NCBI GenBank assembly: GCA_014529385.2
Contig: CM043969.1
Location: 74,816,676-74,880,675, forward strand
DNA: 64,000 bases
Direction of reading: 5' to 3'
Source: Adiantum capillus-veneris
Taxonomy: Eukaryota > Streptophyta > Polypodiopsida > Polypodiales > Pteridaceae
The translations under genes and the position numbers were made by a program. Of this stretch, positions 30,841 through 41,693 are shown piece by piece. Numbering within the stretch: position 1 is the first letter of the stretch; each line of letters opens with the position of its first letter. The notes under the pieces were generated by a model that had not been told where the DNA came from, did not search any database, and saw only the letters and a list, made by a program, of their open reading frames with translations.

Positions 30841-30856
30841 CCCGGCAACGGCGCCA
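30841..30856 (-). other. Primer-binding site of copy 1B (tRNA-Asp)
   Basis: The minus strand reads TGGCGCCGTTGCCGGG, 16 bases exactly complementary to the 3' end of plant tRNA-Asp, one base from the LTR end. Asp priming is typical of Athila-type elements. Confidence 0.92.
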
Positions 30857-30857
30857 A

Positions 30858-31788
30858 TGTTGGATGGATACGCCGTGATGGACGTCAGCACAAGGAGAAC
30901 TCACCTAACAAGATTTGTCAGCTAAGGACGAAGCTGGACCCGAAGGCGCGTGGAAGCAAGCATAGGGTATCAACCTAATATACTCGACCGACTCCTAACT
31001 AATTTCTACAGAGGTCTCTACCCAATGTCTAAGTCACAGCCTTCAAGAGTGCATAAGAGGAAACTTCTTACAACGCTTTCTAGAGCCGAACACCCATCAA
31101 ACAATCTCAAAACACCACATAACTTAAAGGAGACCCTACTAACACCAATAAGTCGCTCTTCCTAAGGTCTATGAACCAAAACCCCAACCCAAAACACCTG
31201 GTGCAGAATCACGTAGGATGTCTGGCCGAAATTTGCAGGTCATCGTTTTCGAAATCTAAAGAGCGTAATGTGTAGCTCTATTCAATGCGAACGCGTGGAT
31301 ATGCTGCAATGCAAAATCGGACAACGTATGCTCACCGAATCACCAAATGAAGCTCGTAGATGGAGCTCACAAAACCGGATCGTACGTGCTCAATGTAGGT
31401 ATTGACGCGTAGCTCTCGTCGGGGGCAATACGCTGCACTTCTCCGCACTCAATTCCGATCATCGGTGTGCACATTGCGTCAAGATGAAGCTCTCACTCTC
31501 TCTTGTATACAACACGCTCACTCACAGACTTCAAAACTCTTTTTTTTTAAATGACAAAAGGTGCTTTATTAAGGTCAAAAAGTGGTATAAATAATTCTCA
31601 AACCCTAATGTTCCAATTTAACCATCTACTTAATCTAAATGTCAAAACTGGGATACAATCTAGAAACTTCTGTAAGCCCCAATATTTATAAGATAAAATG
31701 TCTGGTTTCCTCAATAAATAAATAATTACAAAAAATAATAATCTATCGCGAGTAGTCAATTTCCATAGGGTGTGTCCAGCTTCTAACA
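30858..31788 (-). repeat. 5' LTR of copy 1B
   Basis: 931 bp with ends TGTTAGAAGC...CCATCCAACA on the minus strand. Left neighbour is the PBS, right neighbour is ATGGT of copy 1A gag. It drives transcription leftwards. Differences from the 3' LTR are mostly C/T or G/A. Confidence 0.92.
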
Positions 31789-31793
31789 ATGGT
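31789..31793. other. Target-site duplication of copy 1B, right
   Basis: ATGGT, matching ATGAT at 15013-15017 apart from one transition. Removing 1B plus one copy rejoins 1A gag coding text on both sides. Confidence 0.65.
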
Positions 31794-34523
31794 TTAGACA
31801 TTCCTAAAGCTTCAGAACCGCAATCCCCATACGAGGATTGTACATCCATGTCCATATCAAGAGGTAAATTGTCTAACCAAACTTCCTCTATAGGAACTGA
31901 CTTCAGAGTTAGGTCCCCATCATTAATCTCTATAACTTTTTTTCATAAGTGTCCTGACCAATCTTCTTCTACGAATGGAATTTTGTCTAAGGTATCTTCA
32001 TTGTCCGGCACTATAAGTTTTGGTTCTTTTGTTTCAAGGTGGGGTTTTACCACCACTTTGGTATACTTTTGTTATACTTTTGTGCTTGGGTTTTTGTTTT
32101 TCCAGTATCTCTTGAGTAATTCTTACCAAATTTTGATCACCTTTAAGCTTAGTTGATTCCATATGAAGGATAGTTTTTTCATTTATTTTCCATGTTGTGG
32201 CATGTTTTAAGTCCCGCTTGGTAAGCTTCCAAAGCTGCATTAATTGGCTCAAAAATTTTGTCTACCAACATTGATCCTCCAAATTTCACGGTGGTTTTCT
32301 TCATTTTGCTTCCAATTTCCTTCACTTTTTCTTGGAATAGTTTTTTGGCTTTCTCCTCGATTTGAGTCCTTTGTTTTTGTTCTCATTTCATACCTTTTGC
32401 TTCTGCTTCTCTTGGTCTTTTGAGAGGAAATTTTAGTATTCTCTGAATCATGAGAGGAGTTATGTTTCTTTTTCTTAGCCTGGGCTCTGGTAATTACCTT
32501 GATTGGAACAATCGATTCACTCTCAGATGAGCTATTAGGTATCACTTGGACTACGTTCACTACTATTTTGCCCTTGTTTAAAGTATTTTTTGGACAATCT
32601 TTAGGAAAGTGTCCTCCCTTTTTGCAACATCATATGCAATAAGCTTCAATTGGCTTAAGGTTCTTGCCAGGCTCTGGGCATTCATTTTTTTCAATGATCA
32701 TCTGCACCACAGTTATGATGGTTTCTAATTCTTGACTTAATCATGGGTCTTTCCATAGGAGGTCTAACACCTTAATTAGCTGCTACACAATACATTGGTG
32801 CAAGTTCTGGTGGAGTATAAGTCACAGGTTCTTCTATTGGTGGTGGATGTGAATTATACCAATCTCCTTCTATCATTACTGTGGATGGACTAAGCTCAAC
32901 ATAGGGTGTAACAGAAACTAGTGCTTGTTCATCTATGACTCCTTTTGAATGCATGTACTTTATATGCATTGCATTATGTCCAGGATATGGAGGTTGTTCA
33001 CCCAACACGGGTTGAGGTCTTTCCATACCCATCGGTGGTCTTTGAGCTCGGACCATATTAGGCTTATATCTGTACATGGTTTGTCTTTGTGGCCTCATAG
33101 GCACATATTGAATATTTCCATCATACTTTGGTTCGGTAATAGCACTCATTGATCTCATGGTTGGTCCATTTTTTCTCAATTGCACACTATATTTGTGGCC
33201 TAATTGGTTGTCTCTGTTGAGGTATCCCTTGCTCTGGTCCCCTCATAGGTGATTTTTGCATGTTATTCATCATTTCATTCATCCTTTTGAACATGTCTTC
33301 TATGGTGTAAGCGGTGTTGCAGCAACCGTTCCCACTTGTGATGGTTTGGTGGATGTTGTTTTCTTGCTTAGATTATCCTTAGAGACATCTTCTTCATTGA
33401 AAATATCACAATTGTCTCCTAAGTCAATAGCATCTGATGCACACTCTTCTAAGGTCATATGCTTCTTGCTATACAATATAGCATGAAGTTCTTTGTTTAG
33501 CAGTCCTTCTAGAAACAATGATACTAACCTTTCTTTTGCAGGTATCTCTAGCTCTGGGCATCTTGCAATGTATTGCTTCATTCTAGTTGCAAAATCCCTA
33601 ACAGACTCACCTTGTTTCTGTTTGAAGCTATAGATTTGAGCTACCGTATTGTGTTTGATCCCTGTTTTGAAACAAGCAGCTACAAATCCTTTAGTTAATG
33701 TGTTTAAGTCTATGATTGACCTTGATGGAATGCTTTGGAGTCATGTCAGTGCTTTTCCTTTTAATGTCATTTCAAATCCTTTGAATTGAGTATGGAAATC
33801 AAATATGTGTTCTGCTCCGAGCACTTATTTAAAGCTTGCCAAGTGGTCATAGGGATCCCCAAATCCACTGTATTTTCTGACCCATTTTTGAAAATCAACT
33901 GGTCTAACACGTCTGTTTGGTTCAACTCTCGATCTCTTGGAAGTTGGTTCTGTTTCGAGTCCTTCAAACCAATCTGTTGGAAATAGTGACTCATGTAGCC
34001 CTAAACTGGCTTTAGTGTCACCCGGTTTTCTGTGTGGTGATGAGGTAGTTTCTGGTTTCTTAACATTGCTCTCCAAAGATCTCTCACGGAGTTCATCTCT
34101 TGGAATAGTTTCTGGTCCTTGGCCTAATATCCAATCCCTTATGGAATACCCTTGGTATTTGGTTTCTTCCATCTCCCCAGGAGTCATCATAACAAAGTTA
34201 TTGTTATAACAATCCCTAAATATAGGTAGGTTGGTAGATCTACTGAACCCTTGTCTTTGATTTTGAAGATATAGATGATCTTTATGGACGTTAATTATCT
34301 TGATTTGGCATGCGAAGTCCATAGAAGATCTTTGACGTTTCTATCCTCCCAACAATAGACTCCGATTCTAAGATTATCCGTACTAAGTAGTTTTCAAGGG
34401 CTTCAAATCAGATTGATTGTATCCCTCGAATTCTAAGTCGGTAATCCTTCTTTTGCTGCCATATCTGGAATTATGGTATTTACTTCTTTGATTTTCTAGT
34501 ATACGACCAGATCTAAGGTTCAT
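31789..34523 (-). pseudogene. gag: Gag of copy 1A
   Basis: Start placed at the ATG at 34521-34523, which opens MNLRSGRILENQRSK, the usual type of start for plant gypsy Gag. Open pieces are 33825-34322, 33300-33581, 32772-33185 and 32249-32560. The N-terminal domain has VDFQKWVRKYSGFGDPYDHL. The capsid-like core follows with FKTGIKHNTVAQIY, QGESVRDFATRMKQYI and LVSLFLEGLLNKEL. A Pro/Met-rich region (33000-33100) comes next. A zinc-knuckle-like CI*CCKKGGHFPKDC with a stop inside lies at about 32605-32650. A K/S-rich tail (SSSESESIVPIKV) runs to the 1B insertion. It packages element RNA. Several stops; not functional. Confidence 0.85.
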
Positions 34524-35640
34524 ATAGACTCGTGAAGCCCTGGATAGAGTACTTACTATCGGATTGACTTGTTATCAGCTTCTTCCACTTGAGTCGATTG
34601 CAACTCCTCTCAAGCTTTCAATTCCTTGTCTGCAACCTAGTTCCTGTATCAGTTTTAATCAAGTTAGCTATTCAAATTTTCACAAAGACTGTACAATTTT
34701 TTTCTAACTATTACGATTGGTCTATGTGTTTTACTTCAATTTAAGCTCGCTGAGTCAGCAATTAAGATTTTTAGATTATACTTTTGCAAAACGCCAAAGA
34801 CTAATTTACAACTTGGAAACTGAGTGAACATGTACTAATTTGGATCCAATTGAACCCACAATTGCCTGGTGGCCTTGTATTATATTGGTCTAACATTATA
34901 CAAGCTCAAAAGTCAAAAAGTCTGTCTCTATGTATCAGTAGTAAATAATCACGATTATTTACTTTTCTCAATTTTTTACACCTGTTGGCTTGATTTGCCA
35001 AGTATGCAACTTGTTAATGTCTCTGGATAAGTTTCATTAAGTTTGAACAAAATCTATTCCAGTTATTAATGTTTCATGTCCGTAGACTCAGTTTTCAAGA
35101 ATCTGGCTTAAGTCTCACTTTTGTCATCCAAATTTCACCAAAATTGATTTGTGTGGTCTACTTGATATGCTTGACCTTGTGATATACTTAAATGTGCAAA
35201 GATATCCATTTTTGTAGCAGATATAAATAATCGCAACTATTTACTCCTGCTATTTTATCACAATCTTGACACAGATCTGTTAAGCAGCTTAACTTAAGCT
35301 CCCTGGACAAATTTCATCAAGTTTGGATAATTCTGTTCAAATGGTCAACAATTTTGTGTCTACAAACTAACTTTGCAAATTTGGCCACAATTTTTACTTC
35401 AATGATCCAAGTCTTACCAAATTTGATTTATGGGCTTATTATAACATGCTAAAACTAGTGGTATGCTAGGTTGGTCAAAAAAGTTGAAAAATTGGACAAA
35501 AGTAAATAATCGTGATTATTTACTTCTGGCAAATTTTTGTATCTTTTTTTATCAAATGAGCATGTACACTTGTTTATCACATTAATATAAGCCTGTGAGT
35601 CAAGTTTCACTTTGTTTGAACAAAAGTTTCCCAATGGAAA
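34524..35640 (-). repeat. Leader of copy 1A with palindrome array
   Basis: Noncoding leader upstream of 1A gag, over 90% similar by eye to 2845-3955. Palindromes lie at 34941-34962 (one central mismatch pair), 35223-35244 (imperfect) and 35502-35523 (one central mismatch pair); starts are 282 and 279 bp apart. The leader breaks at about 35640 inside the third unit. Confidence 0.85.
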
Positions 35641-36424
35641 TGTCAACCGTCAACCTCGTTCAAAAGGAGGAGGAAATCAAAGGCCTCAAGGAAGACCTCA
35701 AGTTAACATGGCTCAAGGGGCGAAGGAAATCAAGCAAACACGTATGTTCATGCTGCAATTGAACATCAAGGAGTGAATAAATAATTTTTATTAATTCAAA
35801 CCCTCGCGGAGTATTAAGGTAGCCATTTTACCTTATTGATTGATTCTGGGAGTACACATTCTTTCATATCTCCTAGGTGCATTAGAAATCTCATTTTGAT
35901 TAAACACCTTGATACAGACCTTACAGTGGAATTAGTTACGGGTAGGAAGGTTAGATCTTCTACTTCAGTGGGTAACTTGAATTTTATTTTGGATGGTCAC
36001 AAAACTTTTGCAAACTTCAGAGTCTTACCCATAGGGATATATGATGGAATCTTATGAATGGATTGGCTTAAAGCCAATGATGCTCACACACATTGTAAAT
36101 ACTCTTCATGGACTTTAAAACATGACCAAAACTCCTAAGCGTGGTGTTGATCATGCAATAGAGCTTACTCCAAGAGCTCAATTAGTTGCTCGTAGACCAT
36201 ATAAGGTGTCGATACTTGAATCTGCGGAACTCAAGGAGCAACTAACTCAACTTGTTAAACATAGCTTCATTTGACCTAGTGTTTCTCCATGAAGTACTCG
36301 TGTTCTCTTTAATCGGAAGAAGGATGGTACTCTACGTCTTTGTATTGATTATCGTGGATTGAATCAGGTAACAGTCAAGAATAAGTATGCAATACCAAAG
36401 ATTGATGAGTTGGCATCCAAGTCA
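35641..36424 (+). pseudogene. Fragment G: gypsy gag end, protease and RT start
   Basis: A plus-strand Ty3/gypsy scrap. NVNRQPRSKGGGNQRPQGRP (35640-35700) looks like the basic linker after a Gag zinc knuckle. The protease reads LIDSGSTHSFISPRC in an open 73-codon stretch (35836-36057) and continues past a stop to MDWLKANDAHTHC. RT text begins at about 36130 (KRGVDHAIELTP) and runs through [35 protein letters not shown]. The usual protease-RT spacing is missing, so an internal deletion joins them. It ends where H begins. Confidence 0.8.
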
Positions 36425-36944
36425 TTCTAGGATCTCTATTTGACATGATGTATGTTGGTAATCCATGGTGTTTGAAAATCTGAGATATGAAGAGATTTTC
36501 CATTTGGTGTACCTTAATAGTCTTTTTGACAGGAATAAAGTGTACTTCCTTGCTAAACCTGTCAACTATTGTCCATATTCATGTATTCCCATGGATAGAC
36601 TTGGAAAATCCAAAGATGAAATCCATGGATATACTCTCCCATGATGAATTTGAAATAGGCAATGGCTGAAGTAATCTAGGTTGCTTCTCTCTATCATATT
36701 TGGTCTTTTGGCATACTACGCATTTTGAAACATACTCTTGTATGTCCGCTTTCATAGTAGGCCAATAGAAATACGTCTCTACTCCTTGAAGAGTAGGTTG
36801 AATACCTCTATTCCCCGCATAGGGAGGAGCATGGGATTCATACATAACTTTCTCACGAAGGGAATGGGTAACACATAGCCTATTTCCATAGAGAAGATAA
36901 CCATCCTGCAAGGTGAAATGGTTCCTCTTTCTTCCCCAAAGCAA
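36425..36944 (-). pseudogene. Element H integrase, truncated
   Basis: An open 121-codon stretch (36579-36944) has GYLLYGNRLCV and the zinc region ESHAPPYAGNRGIQ, where the second His is replaced by Asn, then FYWPTMKADIQEYVSKCVVCQKTK with both Cys. The core starts SMDFIFGFSKSIHGNT with the first catalytic Asp. After a frame break WTIVDRFSKEVHFIPVKKT and [20 protein letters not shown] hold the second Asp. The Glu region is gone. A single zinc module is present, unlike family 1. Confidence 0.82.
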
Positions 36945-37019
36945 GGGCTAACATTATGTCTCTAAAGTCAAGGTTAGTAGCATACTTATCTATCATAGAG
37001 GATAGATAATTGTGAGTAG

Positions 37020-37480
37020 CTATAGACACCGCATTAACTTTTGGTCATCATGAAAGTGCATCGGCCACTTGATTGTGCTTACCAGCAATATGGAAATTAA
37101 ATTGTGAAAGAAATTTTGCCACCTCATTTTTCTGTTGGAAAGCTTGGTTTGCATCATGAAATACTTGATACTTTGGTGGTCCGTGTGTAGAATGAATGGA
37201 GTCCCCAATAGGTAGTGCTTCCATGTGTCTAGGGCATGTAGAACAACTAAATAGTCTTTCTCATAAATGCCCAAGACTCGTTCATCAGTATTGAGCCTTC
37301 GACTCTCATATGCTATGGCATGCCCTTCTTGAAGCAAAACTGCTCCAAGGCAATCACCACAAGCATCACATTGGACCTCAAATGGTTTTGAGAGATCCGG
37401 AAGCATGAGGACTGGTTGGGAGGTAAGCTTCTCCTTGCGCTTATCAAAAGCATTTTGCTCCTTAGTAGTCCATACATACT
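37020..37480 (-). pseudogene. Element H RNase H
   Basis: An open 128-codon stretch (37020-37406) has FEVQCDACGDCLGAVLLQEG (Asp), YEKDYLVVLHALDTWKHYLL (EKE changed to EKD at the catalytic position) and FILHTDHQSIKYF (Asp). The C-terminal tether is frame-altered. It sits between RT and integrase of element H. Confidence 0.82.
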
Positions 37481-38353
37481 TAATGTTCTTCTTAGTTAAG
37501 TCATGTAGTGGTCCCGCTACTTGAGAAATTTGCTATGAAGCGTCTATAGTATGCGCACATATCAATAAATATTCTTAGCTCATGTAGATTCCTTGGATTA
37601 GACCATGCTTTTAGTACCTCTAACTTTGATGGATCCATACAGATACCATCTTCAGAGATAATATGACCTAGGTATTGAATCTCTCGAAGAAAAAATTCGC
37701 TTTTCTTTTGGTTGAGCAAAAGCTTGTTCTCCCTCAATGCTTGAAAAATCACTTGAAGATGCTGCTTATATTCAAAGACTTGGAGTAGATGATGATATCA
37801 TCAAAGAACACTCCAGTGAATTTGTGATAAGGTCTAAAGATTTTCTCCATTAGACGATTGAACGTAGCTGGTGCATAAGTCAAGCCAAAAGGCATGAATA
37901 GATATTCATAAAGACCAAACGTTGTGCGAAATGCAGTCGTTAAGATAACTTCATCCACTATCCTTATTTGATGATAGCCACTTTTAAGGTTCATCCTACT
38001 GAAGTAGGTAGAGCCTTGTAGCTTATCAAACAGATCTTCTACTTAAGGCACACATATTTTTTTTTGATAGTGATATGGTTTAGTGCTCGATAGTCCACAC
38101 ACATGCGGTATGTAACATCTTTCTTTTTCACTAAAAGGACCTGAGAACAAAAGGGAGAGGAACTAGGCCTCACCATCCCTTTGTCTACCAATTCCTGTAC
38201 TTGCCTCATGATCTCCTCTTTTTGAGCTTGTGAGACTTGATAAGGAGGCTTGTTAGGCGGTGAGCTTCCTGGAAAGAGCTCAATGCGGTGATCATCATCA
38301 ATGGGGATATCATCAATGAACACATTTTGGAATCCTTTTAAAAAATTAGACAA
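37481..38353 (-). pseudogene. Element H reverse transcriptase
   Basis: Pieces 38039-38353, 37749-37994 and 37501-37752 give nearly a full [70 protein letters not shown], the catalytic VFFDDIIIYSKS, and GHIISEDGICMD. Frame breaks lie near 37995-38040 and 37750. The SxYR(M)SxxE-like finger block reads [13 protein letters not shown]. Confidence 0.88.
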
Positions 38354-38372
38354 GTCTAACTCTTCTTGATTC

Positions 38373-38827
38373 CTACCATTTTGATGAAAAGTTAGGATCT
38401 TTTAAAGACTCTTTGACAAAAATCATGTACGCAAAAACTGAGCTCTTCATTGACTTATTAAAAGTAGGAGGATTTACAAGGGGAATAGTGAAACCATGCT
38501 CACAAGCATCTATATACATGTTCTTTCCCCTATAGGTGAAGTAGATTCTCTTTTTAGGGAACTTCATATTGGCAACCAAGCGATCAAACCATGGCACCCC
38601 TAGGATAGCATCCTCATCTTCGAGAGGAGAGATGAAAAAGTCTTCTTTGTCAACATAGCTTTGGACATGGAGCCTGAACTTCCCAATCAAGGGAGTAACG
38701 GAAGCTTGTTCTCCCTTAAAAGCTATGTCAGTCGTTACCATATCTTCCATCTTGAAAGCGGCCAAGTCGATTGATATGAAGTTGTGAGTAGAGCCATGGT
38801 TAAACAAGATGAAAGCATCATGCTCTC
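38373..38827 (-). pseudogene. Element H protease
   Basis: An open 144-codon stretch (38373-38807). The active-site region reads FNHGSTHNFIS where DSGSTHNFIS is expected, so the catalytic Asp has become Asn. DEDAILGVPWFDRLVANM is the C-terminal block. A Gag-type knuckle precedes it and RT follows. Confidence 0.8.
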
Positions 38828-40309
38828 TTACCTTTCCCCAAGCATAGGAAACTGATAATCCTTTGCAATAAACATCCTCTTTTGGAGCTTTGATGGTAGA
38901 AGCCCTAGGAGTCTCATTGCAAGCATTCTTCTTGGGGCAATAACGATAGCCATGTCCTTGCTCCCAACACTTGAAACACTTATGGTCCTTGCGAAAAGCT
39001 TCAAGCTATTCAGGAGAGAGTTTGTTTTTGCCTTTGTAAACTCCCTTCTCATTGGACCGATTGTTGTTGTTGTTGTTAAAAGTGCCTTGGGAAGAATTTT
39101 GAACATTGGTTTTCCCCTTTGCATCATTTTTGTCTTTGTTTTCCATGGGCTTGACATTCTGTCTAGCCCCTTGATGGAAGTTGATACATGAAGCAACCAT
39201 GGTGTGATGGATTCCTTCGGTGATAGAACCAAGCTGTTAAGAGTTGATGTATTCGGCCATCTCTTTAGGTAATCCTGCACAGAATTGCTACTTTTTCTCG
39301 ACAAAGTCTATCTTTTGAAAGACAGTAGCCTTGAGATGTAAATCCCAAAACTTGTCTACATACTTGTGGATAGACTCATGAGAGAGAAGCTTTAGACTGC
39401 ACCATTTGGTAAGCACTTTGTCCTTTGCATTGCTTGCAAAGAATTGCTTCATGATGGAAACTCATAGAGTTTTCCATGTCTTTGGGGCTTCATTGTTGCC
39501 ACCACGAAGACTAACCATTGACACGAGCTGATTTTTGGAAGTGCATAGCTACAGTGTGTAGCTTGGAGGACTCCGTGAAGCCGTCATCTCCAAAGGCCGT
39601 ATCAAATTGCTGGATGAAGGCCAACACTTTGTCGGTAGCACCAAAGGTGCCATCATAGGTGAGAAAAGTGATACACTTTCCTCCCTCTTTGAACTTCTTT
39701 AGCTTTTGTGACCTTCGCCATGCAGGGTATGATTTATGATGTCCTCCCCTCTTGTATTCTCCAGGAGAATAGCCATAGCTTTCGTTGAAAGAGGAGGAAG
39801 GTGAAGAAGAAGAAGAAGAGGGTGACCTCTTTCTAGCCCTTTTCTTCCTTTGTTTCCTCTCTTCCCTTTTGGAATGACGAGGAGAAGGAGTATGTGTTGA
39901 TCTTTTCCTCTTGGGAGGAGTGGGTGATCGTCTAGACCGCCGTCTTTGTGGAGCAACATCTTCAGAGAAACTTAAAAGTTTCATTGCTTTCTTGCTCTTT
40001 GGATTCCTCCTCTCGTATGGGAGAGAGTCTTCTTTTGGAGGTGTCTTCAAGAGGCCTCCTAAGCTCTTTCTCCTCTTGGAGAGGAAGGGAAATTTCAGAA
40101 GCACAAAGTTGTTGAGTAACTTTGGCTTGCGAAGCAAGGTTGTCCATAACTTGTTGCAATCTAGTAATGAGAGAATTGACAAACATAGGGACAACATCAT
40201 TAGTACCTTCATGTGCAAAATCAAATCTATCAATGTTCATTCTACCCTCTTGATTATTGTAAGCCATGTTAACAAAATTTATGTATGTACTTAGTGTATG
40301 CTTTGGCAA
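38828..40309 (-). pseudogene. gag: Element H gag
   Basis: The start at 40309 opens MPKHTLSTYINFVNMAYNN. Open pieces are 39962-40309, 39511-40233 (another frame) and 38828-39304. An SR/KR-rich stretch (RRRSRRSPTPPKRKRS, about 39880-39960) precedes the capsid-like region. A zinc knuckle KCFKCWEQGHGYRYCPKK (C-x2-C-x4-H-x4-C) is readable in a shifted frame at about 38925-38980, and TFNNNNNNRSNEKG lies upstream. It packages element RNA; frameshifted here. Confidence 0.8.
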
Positions 40310-40667
40310 TTCAAAACCTTAGTTTCCACACCTCTTAGATTTTGAAAATTGGCTCTTAAGTATCTACACCCACCACTCGAAGTGGTTAATTATAGAGAGT
40401 AGTGGAGTAGGTCTAACATAACAAAGTTTCCAAGGGCTAGCTCTTTGCGGACTTCTTATGGCTCAATAATGGTAAAGCCATAGGCAAGTTTAAAAAGACT
40501 CCATTATTAATTCCAAAGCTCTCAAGGTGTGCACCATATCCCACATAGTGGGCTCAACAAAACCGCTAATAGATCTTAGTTCCACTTACCCTAATATAAT
40601 TAACAACTCAACCATTTATAGGCTACTTAAGGACCTCTCTTCTTAAGCAAGAGAAGAGAAACCAAAT
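40310..40667 (-). other. Leader of element H
   Basis: Noncoding DNA between PBS and gag, typical of a gypsy leader. No motif beyond that is seen. Confidence 0.6.
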
Positions 40668-40680
40668 GCTCTGATACTAA
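40668..40680 (-). other. Primer-binding site of element H (tRNA-iMet type)
   Basis: The minus strand reads TTAGTATCAGAGC against the standard TGGTATCAGAGC. It lies directly after the LTR end CCAACTCCA. Confidence 0.8.
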
Positions 40681-41190
40681 TGGAGTTGGCATATTAACGT
40701 GAGAGTATCGGAAATTAATGAGTACTTTTAAGAATAGCCAGTGAACATTATTGGAGATAACAACATAGACATAGCAATTAGTTAACTTGGCATGAACAAT
40801 ACTTTTGCAAGAGAGAATTTAGAGAACATGACAACAATTGAGGACCAGATTTATGTGGAGCTGGTCCCCACTCCAATAGGCATTTGTATTATGATTTCTC
40901 CCATTAAGAGACTTGTTATAATACAATCTTTGTGTTCCTTGTGGCCTAGGTGATGCAATGAACATGGAAAGCTTCATGCATCACAATCATAACATAAACT
41001 TTGTGGAAAGCTTTAACTATCGCAAGCCTCAGTCCCAAGACCTCAAACACCTTTGAAGGTGGAGAGAGCTAGCAGGGAATGAGGGTAGGAAAGAGGAAGA
41101 CGAAACATTTCATAAGAGAAATACTTAGTTCCTCGCTTATCTCATCACTCTTCTTGCTAGCATACATAATAGCGGGTTGGGGACCTCTCA
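40681..41190 (-). repeat. 5' LTR of element H (510 bp)
   Basis: The minus strand begins TGAGAGGTCCCCAACCCG and ends TATGCCAACTCCA. No 3' partner is in the window. Because both ends fit TG..CA in either direction, orientation rests on the PBS and gag to the left. Confidence 0.75.
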
Positions 41191-41191
41191 C

Positions 41192-41210
41192 TTGGTATCA
41201 AAGCATGTGC
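41192..41210 (+). other. Second PBS-like site on the far side of the H LTR
   Basis: TTGGTATCAAAGCATGTGC on the plus strand resembles the tRNA-iMet PBS TGGTATCAGAGCATG with one change. It starts two bases outside the LTR. It would fit a plus-strand element, but no gag or pol can be read after it. Confidence 0.45.
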
Positions 41211-41693
41211 TAATTGAGATCCTGAACTTAGGTAAAGTTTAAAGTATTGGGGTGAAATAAGTGAAAATATAACTGAAGAGAAAAAGAAAAAGAAATAGAG
41301 ATAATTTTACTATCAATGCAGGAAGACTTCTATGAGGCCTACCACAAGTTCATGGTTTTCAACATTATGTTTATGAGGGCATGCATATGCTATTCATTGC
41401 CAAAAAATATGATGAAATTGTTGGACAATAGGTTTTCTCCTCCCACTTGGAGGATCAGCTAGTCAGGATGTGGTAGAATCGTCTTCATTGATGCCAGAGA
41501 GCTAGGAGGCGTTGCACATAATTTGAACAAACTCAAGTGGACTAAAGCACTTGGGGTTGTGGAATTCTCCTTCTTCATTGGAACAGAGACTCCATATGAA
41601 ACCATTATAGTAGATGGTGTTCTAGTATCACAAAATTAGTGGTGTTTGATCAGGTGTCTAAAGTAGTCTACTCAGGTAGGATTAGATCCATGG
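41211..41693. other. Unassigned stretch
   Basis: Weak plus-strand text such as MQEDFYEAYHKFM (about 41319) suggests a decayed retroelement gag, but I cannot support it. No other structure is seen. Confidence 0.3.

Larger units (their letters stand above)
15018..31788 (-). mobile_element. Family 1 copy 1B: complete Athila/Tat-like LTR retrotransposon
   Basis: A 16,771-bp element with two 931-bp LTRs, PBS, gag, PR1, linker, RT, RNase H, integrase with doubled zinc module, PR2, a palindrome-array block, ORF-X and PPT, all in minus-strand order. It interrupts copy 1A between gag and PR1: 1A gag text resumes on both sides. The LTRs differ at roughly 8% of sites in about 330 bp compared by eye, mostly transitions, so the insertion is old. 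All frames carry breaks, but the longest open pieces (394, 353, 252 and 237 codons) are better preserved than in 1A. Protein order and YMDD-type RT point to the OTA clade. Confidence 0.92.
4783..35640 (-). mobile_element. Family 1 copy 1A, split by copy 1B
   Basis: An older family 1 element. Its leader and gag lie at 31789-35640, and its gag end to 3' LTR at 4783-15017, with 1B in between. About 14 kb of 1A is visible. Its 5' LTR and PBS are missing: at 35640 the leader stops abruptly and plus-strand gypsy sequence (G) begins. Compared with 1B it has a standard gag core, no PR1-RT linker, a damaged PR2 active site, and its palindrome array in the 5' leader rather than before ORF-X. Confidence 0.85.
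36425..41190 (-). mobile_element. Element H: Ty3/gypsy with gag-pol, PBS and 5' LTR; 3' end missing
   Basis: The order on the minus strand is LTR (40681-41190), PBS, leader, gag, PR, RT, RNase H, integrase. It stops inside the integrase core at about 36424 against fragment G. FFDD-type RT and a DFIFGFSKS integrase fit a chromovirus-like lineage. All frames have breaks. Confidence 0.85.

Noticed and set aside
30841-30856. tRNA gene 3' end (tRNA-Asp)
   Set aside because: Only the last 16 bases of tRNA-Asp are present, next to an LTR; it is a primer-binding site.
15018-31788. Integrated pararetrovirus (caulimovirus)
   Set aside because: LTRs, a target duplication, integrase and PBS/PPT are present, and no movement-protein frame is seen. 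It is an LTR retrotransposon.
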